From: RH-AL1 sp965198495
Lineage (GTDB): Bacteria; Pseudomonadota; Alphaproteobacteria; Rhizobiales; Beijerinckiaceae
NCBI GenBank assembly: GCA_965198495.1
Contig: CBDAPL010000001.1
Coordinates: 2,418,001 to 2,482,000, forward strand
Length of the DNA stretch: 64,000 bases
Reading direction: 5' to 3'
Shown: positions 16,424-24,022 of the stretch, in pieces
Position numbering within the stretch: the first letter of the stretch is position 1
Layout: the number at the start of each line of letters is the position of its first letter
Notes under the pieces: generated by a model
What the model saw: only the letters and a program-made list of their open reading frames with translations
What the model was told of the DNA's origin: nothing
The model's database searches: none
Made by a program: the position numbers and the translations under genes

Positions 16424-17440
16424 CTAATGCAGGATGTCGGTCCAGAGCTCCGAAGGGTCGGGCTCGGGATCGTGGGTGGCGAAGTCGGCCGCTTCGGCGA
16501 CGACCTTGCGGATATCCTGATCGATTTTCTTGAGATCGTCCGCGCTGGCGTAGTCTTGCTTGAGCACGCGCGCTTTCACCTGCTCGATCGGATCGTGCTC
16601 CTCGCGCATCTTCTGCACCTCGTCCTTGGTGCGGTATTTGGCGGGGTCCGACATCGAGTGGCCGCGGTAGCGATAGGTCTGCATCTCGAGAATGATCGGG
16701 CCGTTGCCCTCGCGGCACCAATCGAGCGCGAGTTCGGCCGCCGACTTGACGGCGCGCACGTCCATCCCGTCGACTTGAAAACCGGGAATGTTGAAGCTCT
16801 GGCCGCGCTTGGAAAGATCGGTGAGCGCCGAGGAGCGCTCGATCGAGGTTCCCATCGCGTAGCGGTTGTTCTCGATGACGTAAACGACTGGCAGCTTCCA
16901 TAACTCGGCCATGTTGAAGGCCTCGTAAACCTGCCCCTGGTTCGAGGCCCCGTCGCCGAAGTAAGTGAAGCAGACGTTGTCGTTGCCGCGATACCGGTTG
17001 GCGAAGGCGAGCCCGGTGCCAAGTGGCACCTGCGCGCCGACGATGCCGTGACCACCGTAAAAATGCTTCTCCTTGGAAAACATGTGCATCGACCCGCCCT
17101 TGCCCTTCGACAGGCCGCCGCGCCGCCCGGTGAGTTCCGCCATGACGCCCCTCGGGTCGAGGCCGCAGGCGAGCATGTGGCCATGGTCACGGTAAGCGGT
17201 GATGGTCTGGTCGCCCGGCTTGGCGCCAAGCATCAAGCCCGTCACCACCGCCTCCTGGCCGATATAAAGATGGCAGAAGCCGCCGATCAGGCCCATGCCA
17301 TACATCTGGCCGGCCTTCTCTTCGAAACGGCGGATCAGAAGCATCCGTCGATAGACCGTGAGTTCCTGCTCCTTGGTGAACTCGGATGCCGGAGGCGGCA
17401 CGAAATGATGAAGTGCCGGTGCTGCCGCGATGTCGGCCAT
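16424..17440 (-). CDS. pdhA: Pyruvate dehydrogenase E1 alpha subunit
   Basis: Binds thiamine diphosphate and decarboxylates pyruvate. The product is 338 residues from ATG 17440. Signatures are the start of the domain at RRMLLIRRFEEKAGQMYGMG, HGHMLACGLDP, KGGSMHMF, the thiamine-diphosphate motif GDGASNQGQVYEAFNMA (GDG...N) and the phospho-loop-like RYRGHSMSDPAKYRTK. It is the first gene of pdhABC-DUF559-lpdA. A longer frame to 17473 would start inside the inverted repeat described separately and is not favoured. Confidence 0.97.
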   Translation of the reverse strand: MADIAAAPALHHFVPPPASEFTKEQELTVYRRMLLIRRFEEKAGQMYGMGLIGGFCHLYIGQEAVVTGLMLGAKPGDQTITAYRDHGHMLACGLDPRGVMAELTGRRGGLSKGKGGSMHMFSKEKHFYGGHGIVGAQVPLGTGLAFANRYRGNDNVCFTYFGDGASNQGQVYEAFNMAELWKLPVVYVIENNRYAMGTSIERSSALTDLSKRGQSFNIPGFQVDGMDVRAVKSAAELALDWCREGNGPIILEMQTYRYRGHSMSDPAKYRTKDEVQKMREEHDPIEQVKARVLKQDYASADDLKKIDQDIRKVVAEAADFATHDPEPDPSELWTDILH

Positions 17441-17442
17441 GC

Positions 17443-17486
17443 CTAGGTCTCTCACGCAAGCTCGATGAAGCAAGCAAGAGACCTAG
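17443..17486 (-). promoter_or_regulatory. Perfect 10-bp inverted repeat directly before the pdhA start
   Basis: CTAGGTCTCT (17443-17452) and its exact complement AGAGACCTAG (17477-17486) flank 24 nt. On the transcribed strand the second arm ends two bases before the pdhA ATG and covers the purine-rich stretch where a ribosome binding site would be expected. The spacer holds a direct repeat of GCTTGC. It could be an mRNA stem-loop controlling pdhA translation, or a paired operator. Neither is proved by sequence. Confidence 0.5.
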
Positions 17487-17641
17487 CGCGTTTGATCCTC
17501 CAAGGCGAGACGATGTAGCCTGTGCCTTATGTCGCGCAAGCTATTGTAATCAAGCAACTACTACGGTTCGGGCCCAGGCTGCGGCATGGCAGCCCCGCGA
17601 AATCGGCGCATCCCGGGGTGAGGCCAGTGGTGTCTTACCGA

Positions 17642-18148
17642 TCATCGATGACGACCGCCGTGTTTGCCGCCACCGCGTTTGCCACCACCGTGCTTGCCAC
17701 CACCGTGCTTGCCACCACCGTGCTTGCCACCACCGTGCTTGCCACCACCGTGTTTGCCACCACCGTGCTTGCCGCCGCCGTCTTTGCCGTTGCCATGACT
17801 AGCGCCGCCATGACTACCGCCGCGATGGAAACCCTCGCCGCCAAGGGCGCGACCACGATGAAGGCCTCCAGAGCCGCCTCGTCCGCCGCTGAAGAAGCTC
17901 GGCGCGAAGTAGAAGCCGCGACGATAGGGAGAGCCGCAAAGATAAAAGCCCGGGCCGCGCCAACCGTCCGGATAGAAGCAGTAGTTCCGGCCATCGTAGG
18001 AATAATCGATCTTCTCGACTGCTTGCGGCTGCCTGGCGAGCGCGCTCGGCTTGAAGAGCGGCAGCGCGGCAGCGCCTACGGGGAACGCCAGAGTAGCGGA
18101 GGCGTACAGGAGCGAGACAGCTCCGTAGAAGACGGTGATTTTGGACAT
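17642..18148 (-). CDS. Secreted Gly/His/Lys-rich repeat protein
   Basis: The 168-residue product begins with a signal peptide (hydrophobic VFYGAVSLLYASATLAFPVG). A short conserved-looking core follows with two cysteines in CFYPDGWRGPGFYLC, a pattern seen in small exported proteins of rhizobia. The second half is low complexity: arginine/glycine/serine, then tandem KHGGG pentapeptides. The histidine repeats suggest metal binding or surface interaction, but no function is established. It lies between ftsB and pdhA on the same strand, with about 200 bp to pdhA and 150 bp to ftsB, and is not part of the usual PDH order. Confidence 0.65.
   Translation of the reverse strand: MSKITVFYGAVSLLYASATLAFPVGAAALPLFKPSALARQPQAVEKIDYSYDGRNYCFYPDGWRGPGFYLCGSPYRRGFYFAPSFFSGGRGGSGGLHRGRALGGEGFHRGGSHGGASHGNGKDGGGKHGGGKHGGGKHGGGKHGGGKHGGGKHGGGKRGGGKHGGRHR
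17654..17785 (-). repeat. 15-bp tandem repeat encoding KHGGG units
   Basis: Nine in-frame units of 15 bp (about 132 bp) read KDGGG, six KHGGG, KRGGG and a shortened KHGG. The units are nearly identical at DNA level, the plus-strand form being gccaccaccgtgctt. Near identity points to recent slippage, so the copy number is likely to vary between strains. Confidence 0.9.
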
Positions 18149-18298
18149 GAGATCGGCTCCTTCGCGAGGGGAAGGTCACCGCTAACGTCGGCTAGATGAA
18201 CACAGCCGGAATCGCGTCCGCCGGAGTAAAGCGGGCCGTCGGACGATCGTTGGCGCCGTTTGTCCGGCGCGACGATCCTCGCGACTGCCGATCCTCGT

Positions 18299-18619
18299 TT
18301 ATCGAACGGGCGGCAGGAAGATGACGAGATCGTTCTTGCCCACCCGATCCAGCGTGACACGGGCCTGTTCATCAAGGAGGTCGCGATCGATCGCGGCTCC
18401 GCTCAGCAACGCGATCCTCTGTTGCCATTGCGCGCGTTCCAGCTTGGTCGCGGCAAGCTCGGTCTTGAGCATGGCGATCGACTTCTCGTATTCCGTGCTG
18501 ACCTTGAGCCCGCGATCACCGTTGATCGCATGCCAGAAGAAATAGCAGCCTATCCCGCCGGATATGCAGTACAGCGCGATCGGATAGGCCAAGTGTCGGA
18601 AACGCGTGCGAACAACCAT
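18299..18619 (-). CDS. ftsB: Septum formation initiator, FtsB/DivIC family
   Basis: Small bitopic division protein that pairs with FtsL and FtsQ in the divisome. From ATG 18619 it is 106 residues: a short cytoplasmic start, a membrane helix (LAYPIALYCISGGIGCYFFW) and a coiled coil (VSTEYEKSIAMLKTELAATKL). The C-terminal segment with ARVTLDRVGKNDLVIF is typical of FtsB. A TTG 20 codons earlier is possible but adds nothing recognisable. In rhizobia ftsB is normally just upstream of pdhA. Here a repeat protein lies between them. Confidence 0.87.
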   Translation of the reverse strand: MVVRTRFRHLAYPIALYCISGGIGCYFFWHAINGDRGLKVSTEYEKSIAMLKTELAATKLERAQWQQRIALLSGAAIDRDLLDEQARVTLDRVGKNDLVIFLPPVR

Positions 18620-18695
18620 ATCGGCCAGGATAACGAGACGAAGTTGATGCCCTGTTAACCGCCGATCGTCGGCCTTCAAAGCGTGCGAAGCGACG

Positions 18696-19346
18696 TTAGG
18701 CGTGGCCGGCTTGGCTCGACAGGCGTGCCAGGTCGATGCCGAGGAAATGAACCGCGCGCTCGTACTTCGACTCCAAAGCCGCGTCGAAGATCATTGACGT
18801 GTCGGCCGGCACGTTGAGCCATCCGTTGTGCTGCATCTCGGCCTCGAGCTGTCCCGCCTGCCAGCCGGCATAGCCGAGCGCCAGCACCGCACGATCAGGC
18901 CCCGCGCCCTTGGCGATGGCCCGCAGAATGTCCACCGTGGCTGTCAGCGAGACGCCCTTGTCGATAGGCAAGGTCGAGTTGTCGATGAAGAAATCGTTCG
19001 TGTGGAGCACAAAGCCGCGCTCCGTCTCGACCGGACCGCCCTTGAGCACCTGCATCGAACCCGCCATGCGCGGCAGGCGAATCACGTCCTCCTTCTCGAT
19101 CACGTCGAGCTGGACGAGCAGTTCGGGGAACTTGACCGCGCTGGCCAGGCGATTGATGACAATGCCCATCGCGCCTTCTTCCGAATGGGCGCAGATATAG
19201 ATGACCGAGCGGACGAACCGTTCGTCGACCATCCCGGGCATGGCGACAAGCATCTGTCCATCGAGAAAACCAACGTGCGTGTCCGAGCGATCGTTACCAT
19301 GGAAGCCGCCACCCAGCAGTGATCTCGCAGATTTTGTCGCTCGCAT
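18696..19346 (-). CDS. YqgE/AlgH family protein (UPF0301)
   Basis: The 216-residue protein matches UPF0301: FLDGQMLVAMPGMVDERF, SVIYICAHSEEGAMGIVINR, GGPVETERGFVLHT, and LGYAGWQAGQLEAEMQHNGWL near the end. Members are cytoplasmic; AlgH was described as a regulator of alginate genes in Pseudomonas, but the biochemical role is unsettled. It starts at ATG 19346 and diverges from a DsbD-like gene 63 bp away, a neighbour relation common in rhizobia. Confidence 0.93.
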   Translation of the reverse strand: MRATKSARSLLGGGFHGNDRSDTHVGFLDGQMLVAMPGMVDERFVRSVIYICAHSEEGAMGIVINRLASAVKFPELLVQLDVIEKEDVIRLPRMAGSMQVLKGGPVETERGFVLHTNDFFIDNSTLPIDKGVSLTATVDILRAIAKGAGPDRAVLALGYAGWQAGQLEAEMQHNGWLNVPADTSMIFDAALESKYERAVHFLGIDLARLSSQAGHA

Positions 19347-19409
19347 CTCCGCGGTCCCTTTATGTGAACCTTGCTCTCAAGCCTTGTCGTTCGATCTGTT
19401 TAAGCGCCT

Positions 19410-20276
19410 ATGGTGAGATCGATGACATTGAAGCAAAAAACTCTCCACCCTGCCTCGCCTTTTTGGTCATGTGCGCGGCTTTTTGCGGTCGTGTGTGTTT
19501 CCGGCATCGCGCAGCGTCCCGCGATTGCGCAGACGCCGGCAGGCTTCGAGGCCTCTAGCTTGAAAATGCTCGCCGCGCCCGGCCTGAAGGACGGCACCTA
19601 TGTCGCTGGCATCGACATCTCAATGGCGGCTGGTTCGCACACCTACTGGAAGCAGCCCGGGGACGCCGGCGTGCCCCCTGTCTTCAGCTTCAACGGATCC
19701 GAGAACGTCGCCAAGGCGGACGTGCTGTTTCCCGCGCCCTCCCGCATCAGCGCGGACGGTCTCGAATCATTTGGCTACGAGAACCATGTCGTCTTCCCGA
19801 TCAGGGTAAAGCCAGCCAACGCGGGCAAGCCCGCCGTCCTCCACGTCGATGTGGCATACGCCGTCTGCAACAAGATCTGCATACCGGCGCACGGCGACGC
19901 GATGCTCAAGCTCGATCCTCAAGGCGGCGGCGCGGACGCCACCCTGGTCGACTCGGCGCTTACGAAGGTCCCGCACTCTGTCTCTCCTGCGGAAAAGGCC
20001 GACTTGGCGATCGCGCCGGACAAGGGAGCGACGAAGCCCACGTGGACCCTGACCTGGACCGGCGCCAATCCGCTCGACGACATTTTTGCCGACGCTCCGG
20101 AAGGCTTCTATTTCGACACCCGCAAACGCGGCAAGGGCAGCTGGAGCCTTGTAGCCTCGCAAAGCCTTGCTCAACCTCAGGGCGTGACGGTCCCGGTTGC
20201 GCTTATCCTCACCAGAAAAGGCGGAGCGAACCTAGTCGTGACGGAAAAGCTCGACGTCAACGCCCCGACCCAGTAA
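19410..20276 (+). CDS. Exported protein with DsbD N-terminal-like (DsbC-type) disulfide interchange domain
   Basis: The 288 residues start with a signal peptide (about residues 18-42, ending near RPAIAQ). An immunoglobulin-like domain of the DsbD alpha type follows: ISMAAGSHTYWKQPGDAGVP, FGYENHVVFPI, and the paired cysteines in AYAVCNKICIPAHGDA. The membrane and thioredoxin parts of full DsbD are absent, so this is a stand-alone periplasmic domain whose electron donor is elsewhere. Copper-related ScsB/CcdA partners are possible. A peroxiredoxin gene follows 46 bp downstream, suggesting a shared redox theme, and the divergent neighbour is yqgE. Confidence 0.83.
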   Translation: MVRSMTLKQKTLHPASPFWSCARLFAVVCVSGIAQRPAIAQTPAGFEASSLKMLAAPGLKDGTYVAGIDISMAAGSHTYWKQPGDAGVPPVFSFNGSENVAKADVLFPAPSRISADGLESFGYENHVVFPIRVKPANAGKPAVLHVDVAYAVCNKICIPAHGDAMLKLDPQGGGADATLVDSALTKVPHSVSPAEKADLAIAPDKGATKPTWTLTWTGANPLDDIFADAPEGFYFDTRKRGKGSWSLVASQSLAQPQGVTVPVALILTRKGGANLVVTEKLDVNAPTQ

Positions 20277-20322
20277 GCGCGAAGGCGTGACGTTCGTCGC
20301 AAGTCCGATACGGAGGTACGCT

Positions 20323-20805
20323 ATGATAAAGGTCGGCGATGTCGTGCCCGACTCCACCTTCTACGTGATGACCGCGGATGGCCCCGCGCCCCGCACGAGC
20401 GAGCAGATCTTTCCAGATCGCAAGGTCGTACTCGTCGCGGTCCCTGGCGCATTCACGCCGACCTGCAGCATGAACCACCTGCCCGGCTTCATCGAGAACG
20501 TCGCCGCCATGAAGGCGAAAGGCGTCGATGAGGTCCTCGTGACCGGCGTCAACGACGTCTTCGTAATGGGCGCGTGGGCGAAGCACACCGGCGGCGAAGG
20601 TAAGGTGACTTTCCTGGCCGACGGCAGCGGCAAGTTCGCTCAGGCTTTGGGGCTCACGCTCGATCTCGGCGAACGTGGTCTCGGCACCCGCTCTCAGCGC
20701 TACTCGATGATCGTCGAGGACGGCATTGTCAGAAGCCTCGCGATCGACGCTAACCCGGGAGAGGCCGACAAGGCGAGCGCTGAAAACGTCCTGAAGGCGC
20801 TTTAG
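20323..20805 (+). CDS. Peroxiredoxin, Prx5 type
   Basis: Thiol peroxidase that reduces hydrogen peroxide and alkyl hydroperoxides using glutathione or glutaredoxin. From ATG 20323, preceded by a good GGAGG site, it is 160 residues. The peroxidatic cysteine is in VPGAFTPTCSMNHLPGF. The Arg and the LGERGLGTRSQRYSMIVEDG block are typical of Prx5/AhpE-like plant-type members. An earlier start at 20287 lacks a ribosome site. A strong hairpin follows about 100 bp after the stop. Confidence 0.94.
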   Translation: MIKVGDVVPDSTFYVMTADGPAPRTSEQIFPDRKVVLVAVPGAFTPTCSMNHLPGFIENVAAMKAKGVDEVLVTGVNDVFVMGAWAKHTGGEGKVTFLADGSGKFAQALGLTLDLGERGLGTRSQRYSMIVEDGIVRSLAIDANPGEADKASAENVLKAL

Positions 20806-20907
20806 GCGCGAACGCCCCCCGCTCTCGCGGAAGCCGCACTGGTTGGGGCGAGGCCGTGCTTGGCGGCTTGGGAGGGCGACCCCATATCGCGTCTCGCGCC
20901 AGGCGAG

Positions 20908-20940
20908 GCGGCCGCCACAAAGCGGCCGCGCTTTCAATAT
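20908..20940 (+). terminator. GC-rich hairpin, probable terminator after the peroxiredoxin gene
   Basis: Perfect 8-bp stem GCGGCCGC (20908-20915) with GCGGCCGC (20922-20929) around CACAAA, then GCTTTCAATATTT. The T tract is weak. It stands between the peroxiredoxin stop and the topA start; the remaining 200 bp holds no gene. Confidence 0.5.
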
Positions 20941-21009
20941 TTCAGCACGCGACCTACGGCGCTCGCTAAAGTGCTCACGCCCGGCGCGTAGCGCGAAGGA
21001 ATGTCCTGA

Positions 21010-23868
21010 ATGGAAGTCGTCATCGTCGAGTCGCCGGCCAAGGCTAAGACGATCAACAAGTATTTGGGGAAAAACTACGAGGTCTACGCCTCGTACGGTC
21101 ATATCCGCGACCTTCCCTCGAAAGACGGTTCCGTCGATCCGGATGATGATTTCGCGATGATCTGGGATGTCGACGTGAAGTCGGCGAAGCGGATGGCGGA
21201 CATCGCCAAGGCCGTCAAGGGTTCCGACGGCGTGATCCTGGCGACCGATCCCGATCGCGAGGGCGAAGCGATCTCCTGGCACGTGCTGGAGGTCCTCAAA
21301 AACAAGAAGGTGCTTAAGGACGTCAAGGTCTCGCGCGTCACCTTCAACGCCATCACCAAGGCGGCGGTGAGCGAAGCGATGGCCAAGCCGCGCGAGATCG
21401 ACGCCGCGCTCGTCGACGCCTACCTCGCCCGCCGCGCGCTCGACTACCTCGTCGGTTTTACGCTCTCTCCCGTCCTATGGCGCAAGCTGCCGGGCGCCCG
21501 CTCCGCCGGGCGCGTGCAGTCGGTCACGCTGCGAATTATCTGCGAACGCGAGCTCGAGATCGAGAAGTTCGTCAAGCGCGAGTACTGGTCGCTCGTCGTG
21601 TCTCTTGAAACGAAGAACGGCAATCCGTTTAGCGCTCGCCTGGTTGGAGCCGATGGCGACAAGCTCGGACGCCTCGATATAGGGACCGAGGCACAAGCGC
21701 GCGAGCTCCAGTCGGTCTTGAACAAGGGCGCATACGCCGTCGCCAAAGTCGAGGCGAAGCCGGCACGCCGCAACCCATCGCCGCCCTTCACGACATCGAC
21801 GATGCAGCAGGAGGCCTCGCGCAAGCTCGGCTTCGCGCCTAACCGGACCATGCAGATCGCCCAGCGTCTCTACGAGGGCGTCGAGATCGGCGGCGAGACG
21901 GTCGGCCTCATAACCTACATGCGGACCGACGGCGTCGACATGGCGCCTGAGGCCGTGAGCGGCGCGAGGCGCGTGATCAGCCAGGAGTTCGGCGCGCGAT
22001 ACGTGCCGAAGGACGCGCGCAAGTACCTTGTGAAAGCCAAAAACGCGCAAGAGGCCCACGAGGCGGTCCGTCCGACTGAGCTGTCCCGCCTGCCCAAGCA
22101 CATCGCGCGGGCGGTCGAGCCGGACCTCGCCAAGCTCTACGATCTTATCTGGACGCGAACGATCGCCAGCCAGATGGAATCGGCCGATCTCGAGCGGACG
22201 ACCGTCGATATCATTGCCGAGGCAAACGGCCGCAAACTCGACCTTCGCGCCAACGGCCAAGTCATAAAGTTCGACGGCTTCCTGAAGCTCTATCAGGAAG
22301 GCCGGGACGACGCCGCGTCTGACGACGACGAGAATGGTCGGCTGCCGGCGATGAGCCAGGGCGAGAAGCTCAAGATGGACAAGGTCGAGGCGGACCAGCA
22401 TTTCACCGAGCCGCCGCCGCGCTTCACCGAGGCGACCATCATCAAGCGAATGGAAGAGCTCGGCATCGGACGCCCTTCGACCTATGACGCGACGGTGCAG
22501 ACGCTGAAGGCGCGCGAGTACGTCAAGCTCGACAAGAAGCGCCTGGTGCCGGAAGACAAGGGCCGGCTCGTCATCGCCTTCCTTGAGAGTTTCTTCGCGC
22601 GCTATGTCGGCTACGATTTCACCGCCGACCTCGAGGAGAAGCTCGATCGGATCTCGAACCACGAGATCGACTGGAAACAGGTACTTCGCGACTTCTGGGT
22701 CGACTTTTCGCACGCCGTCGCCGGGACCAAGGACCTGCGCACGACGGAAGTGCTCGATAACCTCAACGAGGTGCTTGGCCCGCACATCTTCCCGCAGCGC
22801 GAGGATGGTGGCGAACCGCGGCAATGCCAAGTCTGCGGTACCGGCCAGCTCTCGTTGAAGCTCGGCAAGTTCGGCGCCTTCGTCGGGTGCTCGAATTATC
22901 CAGAATGCAAGTTCACGCGTCAGCTCAACCAGACCGGCGACGCCGCCGAGGGCGAGGCCGGCGGTCCCAAGGTGCTCGGTCTTGACCCCGCGTCGGAGCA
23001 GGAGATCACGCTTCGCGATGGCCGCTTCGGCCCTTACATTCAGCTGGGGGATGGCGAGAAGCCCAAGCGCTCTTCGTTGCCGAAAGGGCTCGTGCCCTCG
23101 GAAGTTTCGTTCACGCAGGCGCTCGCCTTGCTCGCGCTGCCGCGCGAGGTTGCCAAGCATCCCGAGACCAAGGAACCTATCTTGGCGGCGTTGGGCCGCT
23201 ACGGGCCCTACGTCCAGCATGGGAAGACCTACGCCAACCTTGGCAAGGACGACGACGTGCTCGAGATCGGCGGCAACCGCGCGATCGATCTCATCATCGC
23301 CAAGGAGAGCGGGCTCACCGGCCGGCGCTTCGGCGGCGGCGAGAGCGCGCCGTCCAAGATGCTTGGCGATCATCCCAGCGGCGGCGCGGTCGCGCTCAAG
23401 GCGGGGCGCTACGGGCCATATGTCAGCCATAACAAAGTCAACGCGACGCTGCCGAAGGATACAGACCCGACGACCTTCACGCTGGAAGAGGCAATTACAC
23501 TGCTCGCGGCGAAGGAGGGTGGCGGCGGTGGCTCCAGCGCGCAGGGCCGTCTTCTCGGCGAGCATCCACAGGGTGGCGCTATCACCGTGCGGCAGGGCCG
23601 CTTCGGTCCTTACGTCAACCACGGTAAGACGAACGCGACGCTGAAACGCGACATGTCGGCGGAAAGTCTCACCCTCGAAGAGGCGATTCGCCTAGTCGAG
23701 GACAAGGAAGGCGCGGGCTCGCCCAAGCGCAAGGCGCCGCAGAAGAAGCTCGCGACCACCGAGCGCACGAAGCCGGGCGCTAAGAAGGCGTCACCGGTCA
23801 AGAAGGCGCCGGCGAAAAAAACCGCCGCTAAGAAGACAGTGTCCGCCTCGAAGAAGAGCAAGGCATGA
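21010..23868 (+). CDS. topA: DNA topoisomerase I
   Basis: Type IA topoisomerase that relaxes negative supercoils. The 952 residues start with the Toprim domain (VVIVESPAKAKTINKYLG and the ATDPDREGEAI acidic motif). The active-site tyrosine follows in GLITYMRTDGV at about residue 303. Next come a zinc-binding C-terminal part (CQVCGTG with CSNYPEC near residue 610-640), several TopA C-terminal repeat units (GRFGPYIQ, GRYGPYVQ, GRYGPYVS, GRFGPYVNHG) and a lysine-rich tail (KKASPVKKAPAKKTAAKK) that would bind DNA. It starts at ATG 21010. dprA, a frequent upstream neighbour, is not here. rnr follows 154 bp on. Confidence 0.98.
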   Translation: MEVVIVESPAKAKTINKYLGKNYEVYASYGHIRDLPSKDGSVDPDDDFAMIWDVDVKSAKRMADIAKAVKGSDGVILATDPDREGEAISWHVLEVLKNKKVLKDVKVSRVTFNAITKAAVSEAMAKPREIDAALVDAYLARRALDYLVGFTLSPVLWRKLPGARSAGRVQSVTLRIICERELEIEKFVKREYWSLVVSLETKNGNPFSARLVGADGDKLGRLDIGTEAQARELQSVLNKGAYAVAKVEAKPARRNPSPPFTTSTMQQEASRKLGFAPNRTMQIAQRLYEGVEIGGETVGLITYMRTDGVDMAPEAVSGARRVISQEFGARYVPKDARKYLVKAKNAQEAHEAVRPTELSRLPKHIARAVEPDLAKLYDLIWTRTIASQMESADLERTTVDIIAEANGRKLDLRANGQVIKFDGFLKLYQEGRDDAASDDDENGRLPAMSQGEKLKMDKVEADQHFTEPPPRFTEATIIKRMEELGIGRPSTYDATVQTLKAREYVKLDKKRLVPEDKGRLVIAFLESFFARYVGYDFTADLEEKLDRISNHEIDWKQVLRDFWVDFSHAVAGTKDLRTTEVLDNLNEVLGPHIFPQREDGGEPRQCQVCGTGQLSLKLGKFGAFVGCSNYPECKFTRQLNQTGDAAEGEAGGPKVLGLDPASEQEITLRDGRFGPYIQLGDGEKPKRSSLPKGLVPSEVSFTQALALLALPREVAKHPETKEPILAALGRYGPYVQHGKTYANLGKDDDVLEIGGNRAIDLIIAKESGLTGRRFGGGESAPSKMLGDHPSGGAVALKAGRYGPYVSHNKVNATLPKDTDPTTFTLEEAITLLAAKEGGGGGSSAQGRLLGEHPQGGAITVRQGRFGPYVNHGKTNATLKRDMSAESLTLEEAIRLVEDKEGAGSPKRKAPQKKLATTERTKPGAKKASPVKKAPAKKTAAKKTVSASKKSKA

Positions 23869-24022
23869 CAGGAGTGCGCATTCCTTCTCGCGCTCGCGAG
23901 AGAAGGTGGGTCGACAAAGCGGAGGTCGATGACCGCGCTTGGCGTCTGCCGCATCCTTGGAATTTTGCGCCGCTTCGCGACGATGTCTTCTCCCGCTTGC
24001 AGGGCGCAAAAAGCAGCGTGAC

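Noticed and set aside
17654..17785. Possible CRISPR-like array
   Set aside because: Units are 15 bp with no spacers and encode KHGGG in frame; it is a coding tandem repeat.
21475..23622. 715-codon minus-strand frame over topA
   Set aside because: Antisense to topA; no recognisable domain, and codon bias favours topA.
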